From Bradyrhizobiaceae bacterium (lineage in GTDB: Bacteria > Pseudomonadota > Alphaproteobacteria > Rhizobiales > Xanthobacteraceae): DNA of 64,000 bases. Made by a program: the position numbers and the translations under genes. Shown here piece by piece: positions 1 through 8,446 of the stretch (position 1 is the first letter of the stretch; each line of letters opens with the position of its first letter). The notes below the pieces were generated by a model. That model had not been told where the DNA came from, ran no database searches, and worked only from the letters and a program-made list of their open reading frames with translations. The stretch is from positions 1,703,874 through 1,767,873 of the forward strand of contig CP078014.1 in assembly GCA_020544565.1 (NCBI GenBank). Direction: 5' to 3'.

Positions 1-253
1 AGCCGGCTTTGCCGAGGTCCAGATGGAACCGGTCGACCTGTTCATCGACGTCGCCGCTGGCCGCGGCCTCGAGGCCGCCGTCCAGTCCACCCTTTCCATC
101 GGCCCGACCAGCCTTGCGCTGGAAAACCAGCCGGCGGAGAAAGTCGCCGCTGCGACGCAATCGATCCGTGAGGTGCTGGCCTCGCACCTCAAGGGCGACA
201 CCGTCCCGCTCAGTGGCGCGATCTGGCTGGTCACCGCCACCAACCCCACCTGA
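1..253 (+). CDS. Class I SAM-dependent methyltransferase, C-terminal fragment
   Basis: The window opens inside this gene. Reading from base 2 leaves 83 codons before the TGA at 251-253. The remaining tail has the pattern of a class I SAM-dependent methyltransferase C-terminus: a GF-x-x-V strand at the very start, a small-residue and charged helix in the middle, and a final strand reading SGAIWLVTATNP, which is typical of Methyltransf_11/12-type proteins in Bradyrhizobium relatives. The SAM-binding motifs would lie upstream of the window and cannot be seen, so the substrate is unknown. Recognition of the tail is from family memory, not from a catalytic residue. Confidence 0.6.
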   Translation, partial: AGFAEVQMEPVDLFIDVAAGRGLEAAVQSTLSIGPTSLALENQPAEKVAAATQSIREVLASHLKGDTVPLSGAIWLVTATNPT

Positions 254-324
254 CCCCGCACGCACGCTCGACAACATCCGGGTGGGCTCTTACTCTCCCG
301 GCGGGACGGGGCGGGACGCGGACG

Positions 325-906
325 ATGACACGCAGGATTTATGGCGCGGCGGTGCTGGCGGCTGCCCTGCTGGCTGCGGTGGCGCCGGCGGCGATCGCGC
401 AGACCGACAGCAGCGTCGAGATCACATTCTGGAATTCGGTGAAGGACTCGCGCAACCCGGCGGAGATTGCGGCCTATCTCGACAAATATCCCACCGGCAC
501 CTTCGCCCCGCTCGCCCGCATTCGCCTCGAAGCACTCAAGGCAAAAGCCGCGCCGCCGCCCGCAGGCGGCGAGCAATGGGCGGCGATCGCCTTCGCCGCA
601 CGCGGCGCGTGGGGCGCGGTGTGGCAGAAGGCCAGCCGTGATGAGGCGGAATCCCGTGCGCTGGCTTTGTGCGCCAGCAATGGCGGCCGCGACTGCAAGG
701 TCGCCTCCACCACCAAATGCGGCGCGATGTCGTTCTACACCACGCGCATCAGGCGCACGCGCTACTGGGGCGCCTACACCGCGGAGGGCGCAACCCTCGG
801 CCAGGCCATCGACGCGGCATCGCAGCGCTGCAAGACCGAGGGCCGCAGCCCGCCCGATTGCAACATCCGGGCGTCGTTCTGCGCCGACGGCAGCCACAAG
901 AGCTGA
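325..906 (+). CDS. Secreted DUF4189-domain protein
   Basis: 193 residues. An N-terminal signal peptide (basic MTRRIYG, then an Ala/Leu-rich core ending AIAQ around residue 26) predicts export. Residues 33-70 (FWNSVKDSRNPAEIAAYLDKYP) resemble the short helical segment often found in rhizobial caspase-like and TPR-like secreted proteins. The rest, from GEQWAAIAFA to the end, fits DUF4189: an alternating pattern with AEARAL-type helices and paired cysteines (LCASNGGRDCK, TKCGAM, RCKTEG, CNIRASFC). These probably form disulfides in the periplasm. It stands alone, with a 71-bp gap after the methyltransferase gene and convergent otnK downstream. Function is unknown; the DUF4189 call is pattern recognition. 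Confidence 0.7.
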   Translation: MTRRIYGAAVLAAALLAAVAPAAIAQTDSSVEITFWNSVKDSRNPAEIAAYLDKYPTGTFAPLARIRLEALKAKAAPPPAGGEQWAAIAFAARGAWGAVWQKASRDEAESRALALCASNGGRDCKVASTTKCGAMSFYTTRIRRTRYWGAYTAEGATLGQAIDAASQRCKTEGRSPPDCNIRASFCADGSHKS

Positions 907-912
907 GCCGGC

Positions 913-2187
913 TCACGGCATCAGGCCAATGGCGTCGTTGAAGAAGTCCGGGCCGCCGAAATTGCCGGATTTCAGCGCCAGTACGGCGTCGCCGTTGCGC
1001 CAGCCGACAACGCGCAGCACCGGAACGCCGGGCGCGATTTCCGGTCCGACCAGAAACGCCGGGATGCCGAGACGATCCACCACCGCCCCCGAGGTTTCAC
1101 CGCCCGCGACCACAAGGCGGCGCACGCCGGCCGCGACCAGCCCGTCGCTGATGGCGGCCATCGCCTGCTCGATGGCGTGGCCCGCCGCATCGCGGCCGTG
1201 CTTCGCCTGCAGCGCGGCCACCTGATCCGGCGTCGAACTGCTGGCGATCAACAGCGGCCCGTGGCCGAGCCGCTCGCGCGCCCAGTCGAGCGCGCGCGCG
1301 ACCTCGGATCCGCCCGCGACGATCGTCTCCGGATCGAGGCGCAGCACCGGCATGGACCTTTCCGCCTGCGCGATCTGCGCCAGCGTCGCCTGCGAGCAGC
1401 TTCCGGCAAGACAGGCCACCGCGCCGCCGACCGGAGCCTGCGCGGCATCGGGCGACGCGGCGGCCACCCGGCCCGACGCCACCAGCCCTCGCGCCAGCCC
1501 GAGCCCCATGCCCGATGCGCCGACCGACAGCCGGTGACCCAGCGCAACCCGGCCGATCACTTCAAGCTCGGGATCGAACACCGAGTCGATGATGGCGGCG
1601 CCCGCGCCCTGCGCCACCAGATCAGCCAGCCGCGCACGGATGGCGTCGTCGCCTTTCGCCACAGTGGCCAGATCCACGAGGCCGATCCTCGCCGCGCTCT
1701 GCCGCGCCAGCACCCGCACCAGATTGGAATCATGCATCGGGTTGAGCGGATGATCCTTCAGCGGGCTTTCGTTAAGCGGCACGGAGCCGACGAACAGATG
1801 GCCCTGATAGACCGTCCGCCCCGTTCCCGGGAACGCCGGCGTCACCAGCACGATGGCGTCGCCGCTGTCCGCGCGCAGCGCATCCATCACCGGGCCGATG
1901 TTGCCGGCGTCGGTGGAATCGAAGGTCGAGCAGATCTTGAACAGGACATGCGCCGCGCCGCGCGCGCGCAGCCAGCGGTCGGCCTCACGCGCGCGCGCTA
2001 TCGCGTCCGCCGCCGCGATGGAGCGGCTTTTCAGCGACACCACCACGGCATTGACCTCGGGCAGCGCCAGCGCGTCGTCCGGCACGCCGATGGTCTGCAC
2101 CGTGCGCAGGCCGCAGCGCGTCAGCATGTTGGCGAGATCGGACGCGCCGGTGTAGTCGTCCGCGATGCAGCCGAGCGCCAGCGTCAT
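913..2187 (-). CDS. otnK: 3-oxo-tetronate kinase OtnK (four-carbon acid sugar kinase)
   Basis: 424 residues, the usual length of the DUF1537 kinase family. The N-terminal domain begins with GCIADDYTGASDLANML, the signature of four-carbon acid sugar kinases. The C-terminal nucleotide-binding domain holds the glycine-rich stretches VVAGGETSGAVV and GPEIAPGVP. OtnK phosphorylates 3-oxo-tetronate made from L-threonate or D-erythronate. The start at 2187 overlaps the otnI stop in ATGA, so the two are translationally coupled. The open frame runs far upstream into otnI, but that extension is antisense-quality sequence and not part of the protein. Membership of this pathway is strongly supported by ltnD, otnI and otnC beside it. 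Confidence 0.9.
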   Translation of the reverse strand: MTLALGCIADDYTGASDLANMLTRCGLRTVQTIGVPDDALALPEVNAVVVSLKSRSIAAADAIARAREADRWLRARGAAHVLFKICSTFDSTDAGNIGPVMDALRADSGDAIVLVTPAFPGTGRTVYQGHLFVGSVPLNESPLKDHPLNPMHDSNLVRVLARQSAARIGLVDLATVAKGDDAIRARLADLVAQGAGAAIIDSVFDPELEVIGRVALGHRLSVGASGMGLGLARGLVASGRVAAASPDAAQAPVGGAVACLAGSCSQATLAQIAQAERSMPVLRLDPETIVAGGSEVARALDWARERLGHGPLLIASSSTPDQVAALQAKHGRDAAGHAIEQAMAAISDGLVAAGVRRLVVAGGETSGAVVDRLGIPAFLVGPEIAPGVPVLRVVGWRNGDAVLALKSGNFGGPDFFNDAIGLMP

Positions 2188-2975
2188 GCGCGCGCTCCCG
2201 CCTTCGCCGCATAAGGCGCGAACCAGCCGAGCCCCTCCACCGTATCGCCCTTGGGCCGATACTCGCAACCAATGAACCCGCCATAGCCGAGCCGATCGAG
2301 TTCGTCGAACAGGAAGGGATAGTTCAATTCCTCGCCCGCCGGCTCGTTGCGCGACGGCACGCTGGCGATCTGGATGTGGCCGATCATCGGCATCATCTTG
2401 CGCAGCGCCATGGTGACGTCGCCATGGACGATCTGGCGATGATAGATGTCGAACTGCAATTTCAGGTTCGGCAGATTGAGGTCCTCGATCACGCCGGCGG
2501 CAAAATCGAAATCGTTGAGGAAATATCCGGGCACGTCGCGCGGATTGATCGGCTCCAGCATCACCTCGATGCCGTCCTGCCCCAGCGTCTCCGCGGTCCA
2601 CACCACCGAGCGGCAGAACGCATCGACCGCCTGCGGATCGCGCCTGTCCGCGATACCGGCCATCAGGTGCAGGCGCTTCACTCCCGTCGCTTTCGCATAG
2701 GGCAGCGCCTGTTTGACGCTGGCCTGCACATCGGCGAAGCGATCCGGGAGTGCCGCGAAACCGCGTTCGCCCTTGCTCCACTCGCCGGGGTACAGGTTGA
2801 ACAGCGCCTGCGTCAGGCCGTGGCGATGCAGCCGCTCGCCGACCTGCTCCGGCGCGTGCTCGTAGGGAAACAGGAATTCCACCGCCGTGAACCCGGCTTG
2901 CGCCGCCGCCGCGAAGCGGTCGAGAAACGGCACTTCGTTGAACATCATGCTGAGATTGGCGGCAAAACGCGGCAT
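2184..2975 (-). CDS. otnI: 2-oxo-tetronate isomerase OtnI
   Basis: 263 residues, a TIM-barrel of the hydroxypyruvate isomerase (Hyi) family. The N-terminus MPRFAANLSMMFNEVPFLDR and the internal EPINPRDVPGYFL are hallmark segments. The conserved metal/acid residues appear as E in MLEPIN, D in QFDIYH and E in GCEYRP. In the OtnI role it interconverts 2-oxo- and 3-oxo-tetronate before phosphorylation by OtnK. An upstream in-frame ATG at 3014 would add 13 residues; the family N-terminus favours the start at 2975. The operon is ltnD-otnI-otnK; the ltnD stop is 35 bp upstream and the otnK start overlaps the stop. Confidence 0.88.
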   Translation of the reverse strand: MPRFAANLSMMFNEVPFLDRFAAAAQAGFTAVEFLFPYEHAPEQVGERLHRHGLTQALFNLYPGEWSKGERGFAALPDRFADVQASVKQALPYAKATGVKRLHLMAGIADRRDPQAVDAFCRSVVWTAETLGQDGIEVMLEPINPRDVPGYFLNDFDFAAGVIEDLNLPNLKLQFDIYHRQIVHGDVTMALRKMMPMIGHIQIASVPSRNEPAGEELNYPFLFDELDRLGYGGFIGCEYRPKGDTVEGLGWFAPYAAKAGARA

Positions 2976-3010
2976 CGGATGTGTCCTGTCGTGGTCGGTT
3001 GGCGATCGTC

Positions 3011-3910
3011 TCATTCGCCCGGCAGGCGCGTTCCGGTGACGCGCGCATACATCCGCGCCACCGAGGCATCGTCGTCGCGACCCATGCCGGCGGCCGACGT
3101 CATGAGAAACATCTGCAGAGCCGCGGCCGACACCGGCACCGGGAATTTCGCATTACGCGCCATGTCCTGGATGATGCCGAGGTCCTTGACGAAAATATCG
3201 ACCGCACTACGCGGCGTGTAGTCGCCGTCGAGCACGTGCGGCATGCGGTTCTCGAACATCCACGAATTGCCGGCGGAGGCGGTGATGACCTCGTACACCC
3301 TGGCGAGATCGAGCCCCTGCCGCGCCGCGAAGGCCATCGCCTCGCTGGCGGCGGCGATGTGCACCCCCGCCAGCAACTGGTTGATCATCTTGAACGCCGC
3401 GCCCTGCCCAGCCTCGTCACCGAGTTCGTAGAGCCTGGCGGACATAGCGTCGAGCGCGGGCCGCGCCTTGACGAAAGCGGCGGCGCTGCCTGAAGCGAGG
3501 ATGGTCAGTTCGCCCTGGGCGGCGCGCTGCGCGCCACCGCTGATCGGCGCATCGAGATAGTGCCGGCCGGTGGCTTCCAGCCGCTTTGCAAGTTTGCGCG
3601 CGATATCCGGGTCCATGGTGGCGGAGGAGATGAACACCGCGCCTTCCGGCAGGGTGTCGGCGACGCCGTCCTTGCCGAACAGGATCGTCTCCGTCTGCGC
3701 CGCATTGACCACGACGCTGACCACCACCGCCGCATCCCGCGCCGCCTCCGCCGGGGTCGCGGCCCCGCGCCCGCCTTCGGCGACCCATCGGGCCACGGCG
3801 TCCTGCGTCACGTCGCACCCCGCCACGTCGAAGCCGGCGCGCTTGAGCGACTGCGCCATGCCGAATCCCATCGAACCTAGTCCGACAACTGCCATGCGTG
3901 CTGCGGACAT
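3011..3910 (-). CDS. ltnD: L-threonate dehydrogenase LtnD (3-hydroxyisobutyrate dehydrogenase family)
   Basis: 299 residues. A Rossmann NAD-binding motif, VVGLGSMGFGMAQ, starts at about residue 8. It is followed by the substrate signature DAPISGGAQRA near residue 120 and the catalytic lysine segment AFKMINQLLAG near residue 170, all typical of beta-hydroxyacid dehydrogenases. Beside otnI and otnK the expected reaction is NAD-dependent oxidation of L-threonate to 2-oxo-tetronate. The start at 3910 (MSAARMAVVG) fits the family; the frame remains open 47 codons upstream into the divergent promoter region and otnC. It is the first gene of the minus-strand operon and divergent from otnC. Confidence 0.88.
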   Translation of the reverse strand: MSAARMAVVGLGSMGFGMAQSLKRAGFDVAGCDVTQDAVARWVAEGGRGAATPAEAARDAAVVVSVVVNAAQTETILFGKDGVADTLPEGAVFISSATMDPDIARKLAKRLEATGRHYLDAPISGGAQRAAQGELTILASGSAAAFVKARPALDAMSARLYELGDEAGQGAAFKMINQLLAGVHIAAASEAMAFAARQGLDLARVYEVITASAGNSWMFENRMPHVLDGDYTPRSAVDIFVKDLGIIQDMARNAKFPVPVSAAALQMFLMTSAAGMGRDDDASVARMYARVTGTRLPGE

Positions 3911-4049
3911 TGCGCTCCCCTTGTTGTCACCGGCCCGCACATTGGGCGGCGGGTCGTTGCCAGTTTGGTAGCATGGCTTGCGACGCCGCCAAAATGACGT
4001 TTGAGCCCGGCTTGAAACCATGGGACAAGCGACCACGAAGGATGGACGC
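3911..4049. promoter_or_regulatory. Divergent promoter region between ltnD and otnC
   Basis: This 139-bp gap separates the ltnD-otnI-otnK operon (minus strand) from otnC (plus strand), so it must hold both promoters. The RBS of otnC is visible as AAGGA seven bases before the ATG at 4050. I see no clear operator palindrome. No regulator gene lies beside the set within the window. Confidence 0.5.
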
Positions 4050-4706
4050 ATGACCGAAACTAGGCTCCGCGAGCAAATCTGCCGCTACGGGCGCTCCCTG
4101 TTCGAGCGCGGGCTGACGCCGGGCTCGTCCGGCAATATCAGCGTCCGGCTCGATGACGGCGGCTGGCTGGTGACGCCGACCAACGCCTCGCTGGGATTCC
4201 TCGATCCGGCGCGCCTGTCGCGCCTCGATCGTGCCGGACGGCTCGTCTCCGGCGACGCCCCGACCAAGGAAATCCCGCTCCATGCGGCGCTGTACGATAC
4301 GCGGAGCGAGGCCCGCGCTATCGTCCACCTGCATTGCGCCCATTGCGTCGCCCTGTCGCTGCTGCCGGAGATCGATCCACGCGCGGCGCTGCCGCCGTTG
4401 ACGCCCTATTACGTGATGCGCTGCGGCGCGACGGCGCTGCTGCCCTATTATCGCCCGGGCGACGCCGCGGTGGCCGACGCCATCCGCGATCTCAAGGGAC
4501 GCTACGCCTGCGTGCTGCTGTCCAATCACGGCCCGGTGGTGGCCGGGGACATGCTGGAGGGCGCGGTGTTCGCTATGGAGGAACTGGAGGAAACCGCGAA
4601 GCTCTACCTGATGACGCGGGGCATGACTCCGCGCGTTCTGAGCGCGCCGCAGATCGATGATCTCGTCGCCACCTTCGGACTGACCTTGCCGGATCAACCG
4701 TCATGA
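4050..4706 (+). CDS. otnC: 3-oxo-tetronate 4-phosphate decarboxylase OtnC (class II aldolase family)
   Basis: 218 residues with the class II aldolase/adducin fold. TPGSSGNISVR and the PTNASLG segment form the phosphate-binding region, IPLHAALY precedes the acid, and the zinc ligands are in HLHCAHC and the later SNHGPVV. OtnC decarboxylates 3-oxo-tetronate 4-phosphate to dihydroxyacetone phosphate, completing the threonate/erythronate route. The start at 4050 is chosen over the ATG at 4020 because AAGGA sits seven bases before it and the family begins near here. It is divergent from ltnD, and its stop overlaps the arsC start in ATGA. Confidence 0.9.
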   Translation: MTETRLREQICRYGRSLFERGLTPGSSGNISVRLDDGGWLVTPTNASLGFLDPARLSRLDRAGRLVSGDAPTKEIPLHAALYDTRSEARAIVHLHCAHCVALSLLPEIDPRAALPPLTPYYVMRCGATALLPYYRPGDAAVADAIRDLKGRYACVLLSNHGPVVAGDMLEGAVFAMEELEETAKLYLMTRGMTPRVLSAPQIDDLVATFGLTLPDQPS

Positions 4707-5110
4707 CCGTCACGATCTATCACAACCCGGCCTGCGGCACCTCCCGCAACACGCTGGCGATGATCCGCCACAGTGGCGAAGACCCCGTCGTCATCGAGTA
4801 TCTGAAAACGCCGCCCACTCGCGTGCGGCTGCGCGATCTCGCCCGCGCCATGAACGCGCCGGTGCGCGCGCTGCTACGGGAGAAGCAAGCGCTGTGCCGG
4901 GAGCTTGGCCTGTTCGATCCGGACGTCAGCGACGACCGGCTGCTCGACGCGATGACGGCCCATCCGGCGCTGATCAACCGGCCGATCGTCGAAACGCCCA
5001 AAGGTGTCCGCCTGTGCCGACCCTCGGAACTGGTGCTGGACCTGTTGCCCGATCCGGTCGCGAGCTTCGTCAAGGAAGACGGCGAGACCGTCCGCGCCGC
5101 CAAGCCCTGA
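4703..5110 (+). CDS. arsC: Arsenate reductase ArsC (glutaredoxin-dependent type)
   Basis: 135 residues, close to E. coli ArsC (141). The catalytic cysteine is C11 in IYHNPACGTSRNT, and the RP-containing loop INRPIVE near residue 95 supplies the oxyanion-binding arginine. It reduces arsenate to arsenite using glutathione and glutaredoxin. No arsB/acr3 efflux gene or arsR lies beside it. Instead its start overlaps the otnC stop (ATGA at 4703-4706), so it is co-translated with a sugar acid decarboxylase. Some proteins of this fold (YffB/Spx-like) are not arsenate reductases, so the activity is probable but not certain. Confidence 0.85.
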   Translation: MTVTIYHNPACGTSRNTLAMIRHSGEDPVVIEYLKTPPTRVRLRDLARAMNAPVRALLREKQALCRELGLFDPDVSDDRLLDAMTAHPALINRPIVETPKGVRLCRPSELVLDLLPDPVASFVKEDGETVRAAKP

Positions 5111-5122
5111 CCGCTGGCGGGT

Positions 5123-5356
5123 TCAGGCAGCAGCCGGCCCACCCTTTTCCACCACGAACACGATACGCTCACGGGTGTGCTCGGAAATCTCGACGTGATC
5201 CCCGGTCTCACGCACGAGATTGGGGATATCGATGACCGACAGCGGATCGGTGCAGTGCACCTCCAGCCGCTGACCCGGCTGCATCCGCTTGAGCGCCTTG
5301 CGCGTCCTGATCACCGGCAGCGGGCACTTGAGACCGATCAGATCGAGTTTTTCCAT
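5123..5356 (-). CDS. tusA: TusA-family sulfurtransferase
   Basis: 77 residues. The catalytic cysteine is C11 in the family signature GLKCPLPVIRTRKAL, followed by a PGQRLEVHCTDP strand. TusA-like proteins carry persulfide sulfur for tRNA thiolation, molybdenum cofactor maturation and related uses. It is convergent with arsC with only 12 bp between the stops, and divergent from mobA. Nearness to mobA and fdhD would fit a role in supplying sulfur to molybdenum enzymes, but that is inference. The length and the CPxP motif make the family assignment secure; the exact sulfur acceptor is not known. Confidence 0.88.
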   Translation of the reverse strand: MEKLDLIGLKCPLPVIRTRKALKRMQPGQRLEVHCTDPLSVIDIPNLVRETGDHVEISEHTRERIVFVVEKGGPAAA

Positions 5357-5490
5357 TGCCGTTGCCGGTCCGTCGTTGATGCTTCCACCCGGACGGAAGC
5401 CCGTGATGCCGGCTGTCCAATATCATATAGAATGGCCGGGGCGACTGGATTTGTTCGCCGGCGACACGCTGCTGCTTGAGGATCGCACCC

Positions 5491-6114
5491 ATGACCGACC
5501 ACCCGGCCACAATCGGCGTCGTGCTCGCAGGCGGGCTCGCCCGGCGCATGGGCGGCGGCGACAAGGCCATGCGGGTCCTCGGCGGTGAGACGCTGCTGGA
5601 CCACGTGCTGGCGCGCATGAACCCGCAATGCGACGGACTGGTGCTCAGCGCCAATGGCGATCCGGCCCGCTTCGCGACGTTCGGTTACCCGGTGATCGCC
5701 GACGGCGTCGGCGATTTTCCCGGCCCGCTCGCCGGCATCCTGTCGGCGCTCGACTGGGCAGCAGCGCACCGCCCAGACGTCCAATGGCTGGTCAGCGTCG
5801 CCGCCGACTGCCCGTTCCTGCCCCGCGATCTGGTGACACGCCTGCATCAGGCGCGCAGCGCGGAGGATGCGATGATCGCCGCCGCCGCGTCGGGCGGACA
5901 GGTCCACCACGTCATCGCTCTGTGGAGCATCACCTTGCGCGAGGCGATGCGGCACGCGCTTGTCGTCGAGAACATGCGCAGCGTCCATCGCTGGACGGCG
6001 CGCTACAAGGTCGCGACCGCGGATTGGCCGGCGTCGCCGCGCGATCCGTTTTTCAATGTCAACACCGCCGAGGATCTCGACATGGCGGAACAGCTGATCG
6101 CGCACGATCGATAA
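5491..6114 (+). CDS. mobA: Molybdenum cofactor guanylyltransferase MobA
   Basis: 207 residues. The nucleotide-binding signature [19 protein letters not shown] is at residues 8-26 and the metal-binding segment VAADCPFLP is near residue 105. MobA attaches GMP to molybdopterin, giving the guanine dinucleotide forms used by enzymes such as formate dehydrogenase. An upstream ATG at 5476 is possible, but GAGG nine bases before 5491 favours the start given. It is convergent with phoB, 28 bp away. Two molybdenum enzymes lie in the same window: the formate dehydrogenase and the hmf hydroxylase. The latter type normally uses the cytosine form made by MocA, which is not seen here. Confidence 0.92.
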   Translation: MTDHPATIGVVLAGGLARRMGGGDKAMRVLGGETLLDHVLARMNPQCDGLVLSANGDPARFATFGYPVIADGVGDFPGPLAGILSALDWAAAHRPDVQWLVSVAADCPFLPRDLVTRLHQARSAEDAMIAAAASGGQVHHVIALWSITLREAMRHALVVENMRSVHRWTARYKVATADWPASPRDPFFNVNTAEDLDMAEQLIAHDR

Positions 6115-6142
6115 ATTGAGCTGTGCGGCGTTGCGAGCCGCC

Positions 6143-6844
6143 TCACTCGGCCTTGGCGAAACGGTCGTCCAGCGCATAGCCCGCGCCGCGAACGGTTCGG
6201 ATCGGATCGACTTCGGTGCCGGAATTCAACAGCTTGCGAAGCCGGCCGATATGCACATCGACGGTGCGCTCGTCGATATAGATGTCACGCCCCCATACGC
6301 CATCCAGCAGTTGCTCGCGGCTGAACACCCGGCCCGGATGCTCCAGGAAGAACTCCAGCAGGCGATATTCGGTCGGCCCGAGGTCGATGGGGCGGCCCGA
6401 GCGGGCGACGCGGCGACGGTCGCGGTCCAGTTCGATATCGCCATAGGCCAGAACCGTCGCCAGCCGCTCCGGATTCGAGCGCCGCAGCAGGCTCTTCACC
6501 CGCGCCAGAAATTCGGGAACCGAGAACGGCTTGACGACGTAATCGTCGGCGCCGGTGGCGAGCCCCCTCACCCGCTCGCTCTCCTCGCCGCGCGCCGTCA
6601 GCATGATGATCGGCACGTTTCTGGTTTCCGGGCGGGCGCGCAGGCGGCGGCACAGCTCGATGCCGGACAAGCCCGGCAGCATCCAGTCCAGCACGATCAG
6701 ATCGGGCACGCGCTCCTTGAGGTGCACCTCCGCATCGTCGCCGCGTGCGACCGTTTCGACATCGTAGCCTTCGGCGTCCAGATTATAGCGAAGCAGCGTC
6801 GTGAGCGCTTCTTCGTCCTCAACCACAAGAATGCGGGCGCTCAT
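6143..6844 (-). CDS. phoB: Phosphate regulon response regulator PhoB
   Basis: 233 residues, OmpR/PhoB type. The receiver domain begins MSARILVVEDEE with phosphoacceptor D53 in IVLDWMLPG, T in MLTARGEE and K in VVKPFS. The C-terminal winged helix contains PTEYRLLEFF and RTVDVHIGRLRKLL. It is the last gene of the pst operon, 10 bp after phoU, the common position in Rhizobiales. Phosphorylated PhoB would bind the Pho box before pstS at 11624-11641. No phoR histidine kinase gene lies next to it or upstream of pstS in this window. Confidence 0.95.
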   Translation of the reverse strand: MSARILVVEDEEALTTLLRYNLDAEGYDVETVARGDDAEVHLKERVPDLIVLDWMLPGLSGIELCRRLRARPETRNVPIIMLTARGEESERVRGLATGADDYVVKPFSVPEFLARVKSLLRRSNPERLATVLAYGDIELDRDRRRVARSGRPIDLGPTEYRLLEFFLEHPGRVFSREQLLDGVWGRDIYIDERTVDVHIGRLRKLLNSGTEVDPIRTVRGAGYALDDRFAKAE

Positions 6845-6854
6845 GAGCGGTCCT

Positions 6855-7592
6855 TCAACTCCCTGTCCGTCCGACCGGACTGCCCGAGACAGCCGTCGCA
6901 AAAGTCGTCATGTCGCCCTTGGGGCGCGGATCCAGCATCGGCTGGCCTTCGATCATGTAGAAAACCGTTTCCGCGATATTGGTTGCATGATCGCCGATGC
7001 GCTCGATGTTCTTGGCGCAGAACATGAGATGGATGCACAGGCCGATATTGCGCGGATCTTCCATCATGTAGGTGAGCAGTTCGCGAAACAGCGAGGTGCA
7101 GATCGCATCGACCTCCTCGTCGCCCTTCCACACCGCCATCGCCGCCGGCAGATCGTGCGCAGCATAGGCATCGAGCACCGACTTGACCTGCGACTGGACG
7201 AGGTCGGTCATGTGTTCAAGACCGCGGATCAACTTCAGCGGATGGAAATCGGAGTCGAGCGCGACCACGCGCTTGGCGATGTTCTTGGAGAGGTCCCCGA
7301 TCCGTTCGAGATCGATCGCCACGCGCATGGCGCCGACGATCTCGCGCAGATCGACCGCCATCGGCTGGCGCCGCGCGATGGTCAGCACCGCACGCTCCTC
7401 GATCAGGCGCTGCAGCTTGTCGATGTCGAGATCGAGCGCGACGACGCGCGCGCCCTGCGTCGCATCGCGGCGGACCAGGGCATCGACCGAGTCGACGATC
7501 TGCCGTTCGGCGAGCCCGCCCATCTCGGCGACCAGCCGGTTCAACTCCTGAAGATCGTCGTCGAACGCCTTGGCGGTATGTTCTAAGGCCAT
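6855..7592 (-). CDS. phoU: Phosphate signalling protein PhoU
   Basis: 245 residues, an all-helical protein with two PhoU repeats. The first has the family acidic pattern VALDLDIDKLQRLIEERAV and the second LCIHLMFCAKNIERIGDHAT, where the E/D-rich ERIGDHATN motif binds metal. PhoU connects the Pst transporter to the PhoR-PhoB system and keeps the regulon off when phosphate is sufficient. It lies between pstB (26 bp upstream) and phoB (10 bp downstream) in the same operon. Confidence 0.95.
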   Translation of the reverse strand: MALEHTAKAFDDDLQELNRLVAEMGGLAERQIVDSVDALVRRDATQGARVVALDLDIDKLQRLIEERAVLTIARRQPMAVDLREIVGAMRVAIDLERIGDLSKNIAKRVVALDSDFHPLKLIRGLEHMTDLVQSQVKSVLDAYAAHDLPAAMAVWKGDEEVDAICTSLFRELLTYMMEDPRNIGLCIHLMFCAKNIERIGDHATNIAETVFYMIEGQPMLDPRPKGDMTTFATAVSGSPVGRTGS

Positions 7593-7618
7593 AGTATGTC
7601 TCTCCCGCGAATTGCGTC

Positions 7619-8446
7619 TCAGCCGAAGCGGCCGGTGATGTAGTCCTGCGTGCGGCGGTCCGTCGGCGACGTGAAGATCTTGCTGGTGTCGTCGAACTCG
7701 ATCAGTTCGCCAAGATACATGAACGCCGTCTTGTCCGACACCCGCGCGGCCTGCTGCATGTTATGGGTCACGATGGCGATCGTGTAGTCTTCCTTCAATT
7801 CCTGAATGAGCTCCTCGATCTTGGCGGTTGAGATCGGATCGAGCGCCGAGCACGGCTCGTCGAACAGAATGACCTCGGGGCGCACCGCCACTGTGCGCGC
7901 GATGCACAGGCGCTGCTGCTGGCCGCCCGACAGGCTGAGACCGCTGGCGTTGAGCTTGTCCTTGACCTCGTTCCACAGCGCGCCGCCGCGCAAGGCCGCC
8001 TCGACGCGACCATCCATCTCCGACTTCGAAAGCTTCTCGTAGAGGCGGATGCCGAAGGCGATGTTCTCGTAGATCGTCATCGGAAACGGCGTCGGCTTCT
8101 GGAACACCATGCCGATGCGCGCGCGCAGCAGGTTGAGGTCGAGCTTCGGATCGAGGATGTTGGTGGAGTCCAGCATCACCTCGCCGGTCGCGCGCTGGCC
8201 CGGATAGAGATCGTACATGCGGTTGAAGATGCGCAGCAGGGTCGACTTGCCGCAACCGGACGGCCCGATGAAGGCGGTGACGCGATTGGCGTCCAGCGTC
8301 AGATTGATGTTCTTCAGCGCGTGGTGCTCGCCGTAATAGAAATTCAGGTCGCGCGCGGTCACCTTGGCGTGAAGCTCAGCCCGCAACGGAGCGCCGGGGA
8401 TGGGACCGCGGGCGACGGGAGCGCTGACAGCGAATTGTTCGTTCAT
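7619..8446 (-). CDS. pstB: Phosphate ABC transporter ATPase PstB
   Basis: 275 residues. The Walker A motif is [10 protein letters not shown], the Q-loop is [10 protein letters not shown], the ABC signature is [14 protein letters not shown], and Walker B is [12 protein letters not shown], followed by the H-loop in [28 protein letters not shown] is characteristic of PstB. It energises high-affinity phosphate uptake with PstS, PstC and PstA. The start at 8446 overlaps the pstA stop in ATGA. The open frame continues far upstream within pstA, but that is not coding. The 23 or so residues before [14 protein letters not shown] are a variable extension. Confidence 0.95.
   Translation of the reverse strand: MNEQFAVSAPVARGPIPGAPLRAELHAKVTARDLNFYYGEHHALKNINLTLDANRVTAFIGPSGCGKSTLLRIFNRMYDLYPGQRATGEVMLDSTNILDPKLDLNLLRARIGMVFQKPTPFPMTIYENIAFGIRLYEKLSKSEMDGRVEAALRGGALWNEVKDKLNASGLSLSGGQQQRLCIARTVAVRPEVILFDEPCSALDPISTAKIEELIQELKEDYTIAIVTHNMQQAARVSDKTAFMYLGELIEFDDTSKIFTSPTDRRTQDYITGRFG

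Noticed and set aside
913..3069. A single long frame suggesting an OtnI-OtnK fusion protein
   Set aside because: The upstream half is out of frame with otnI, which has its own complete frame and family start; the two genes overlap by 4 bp.
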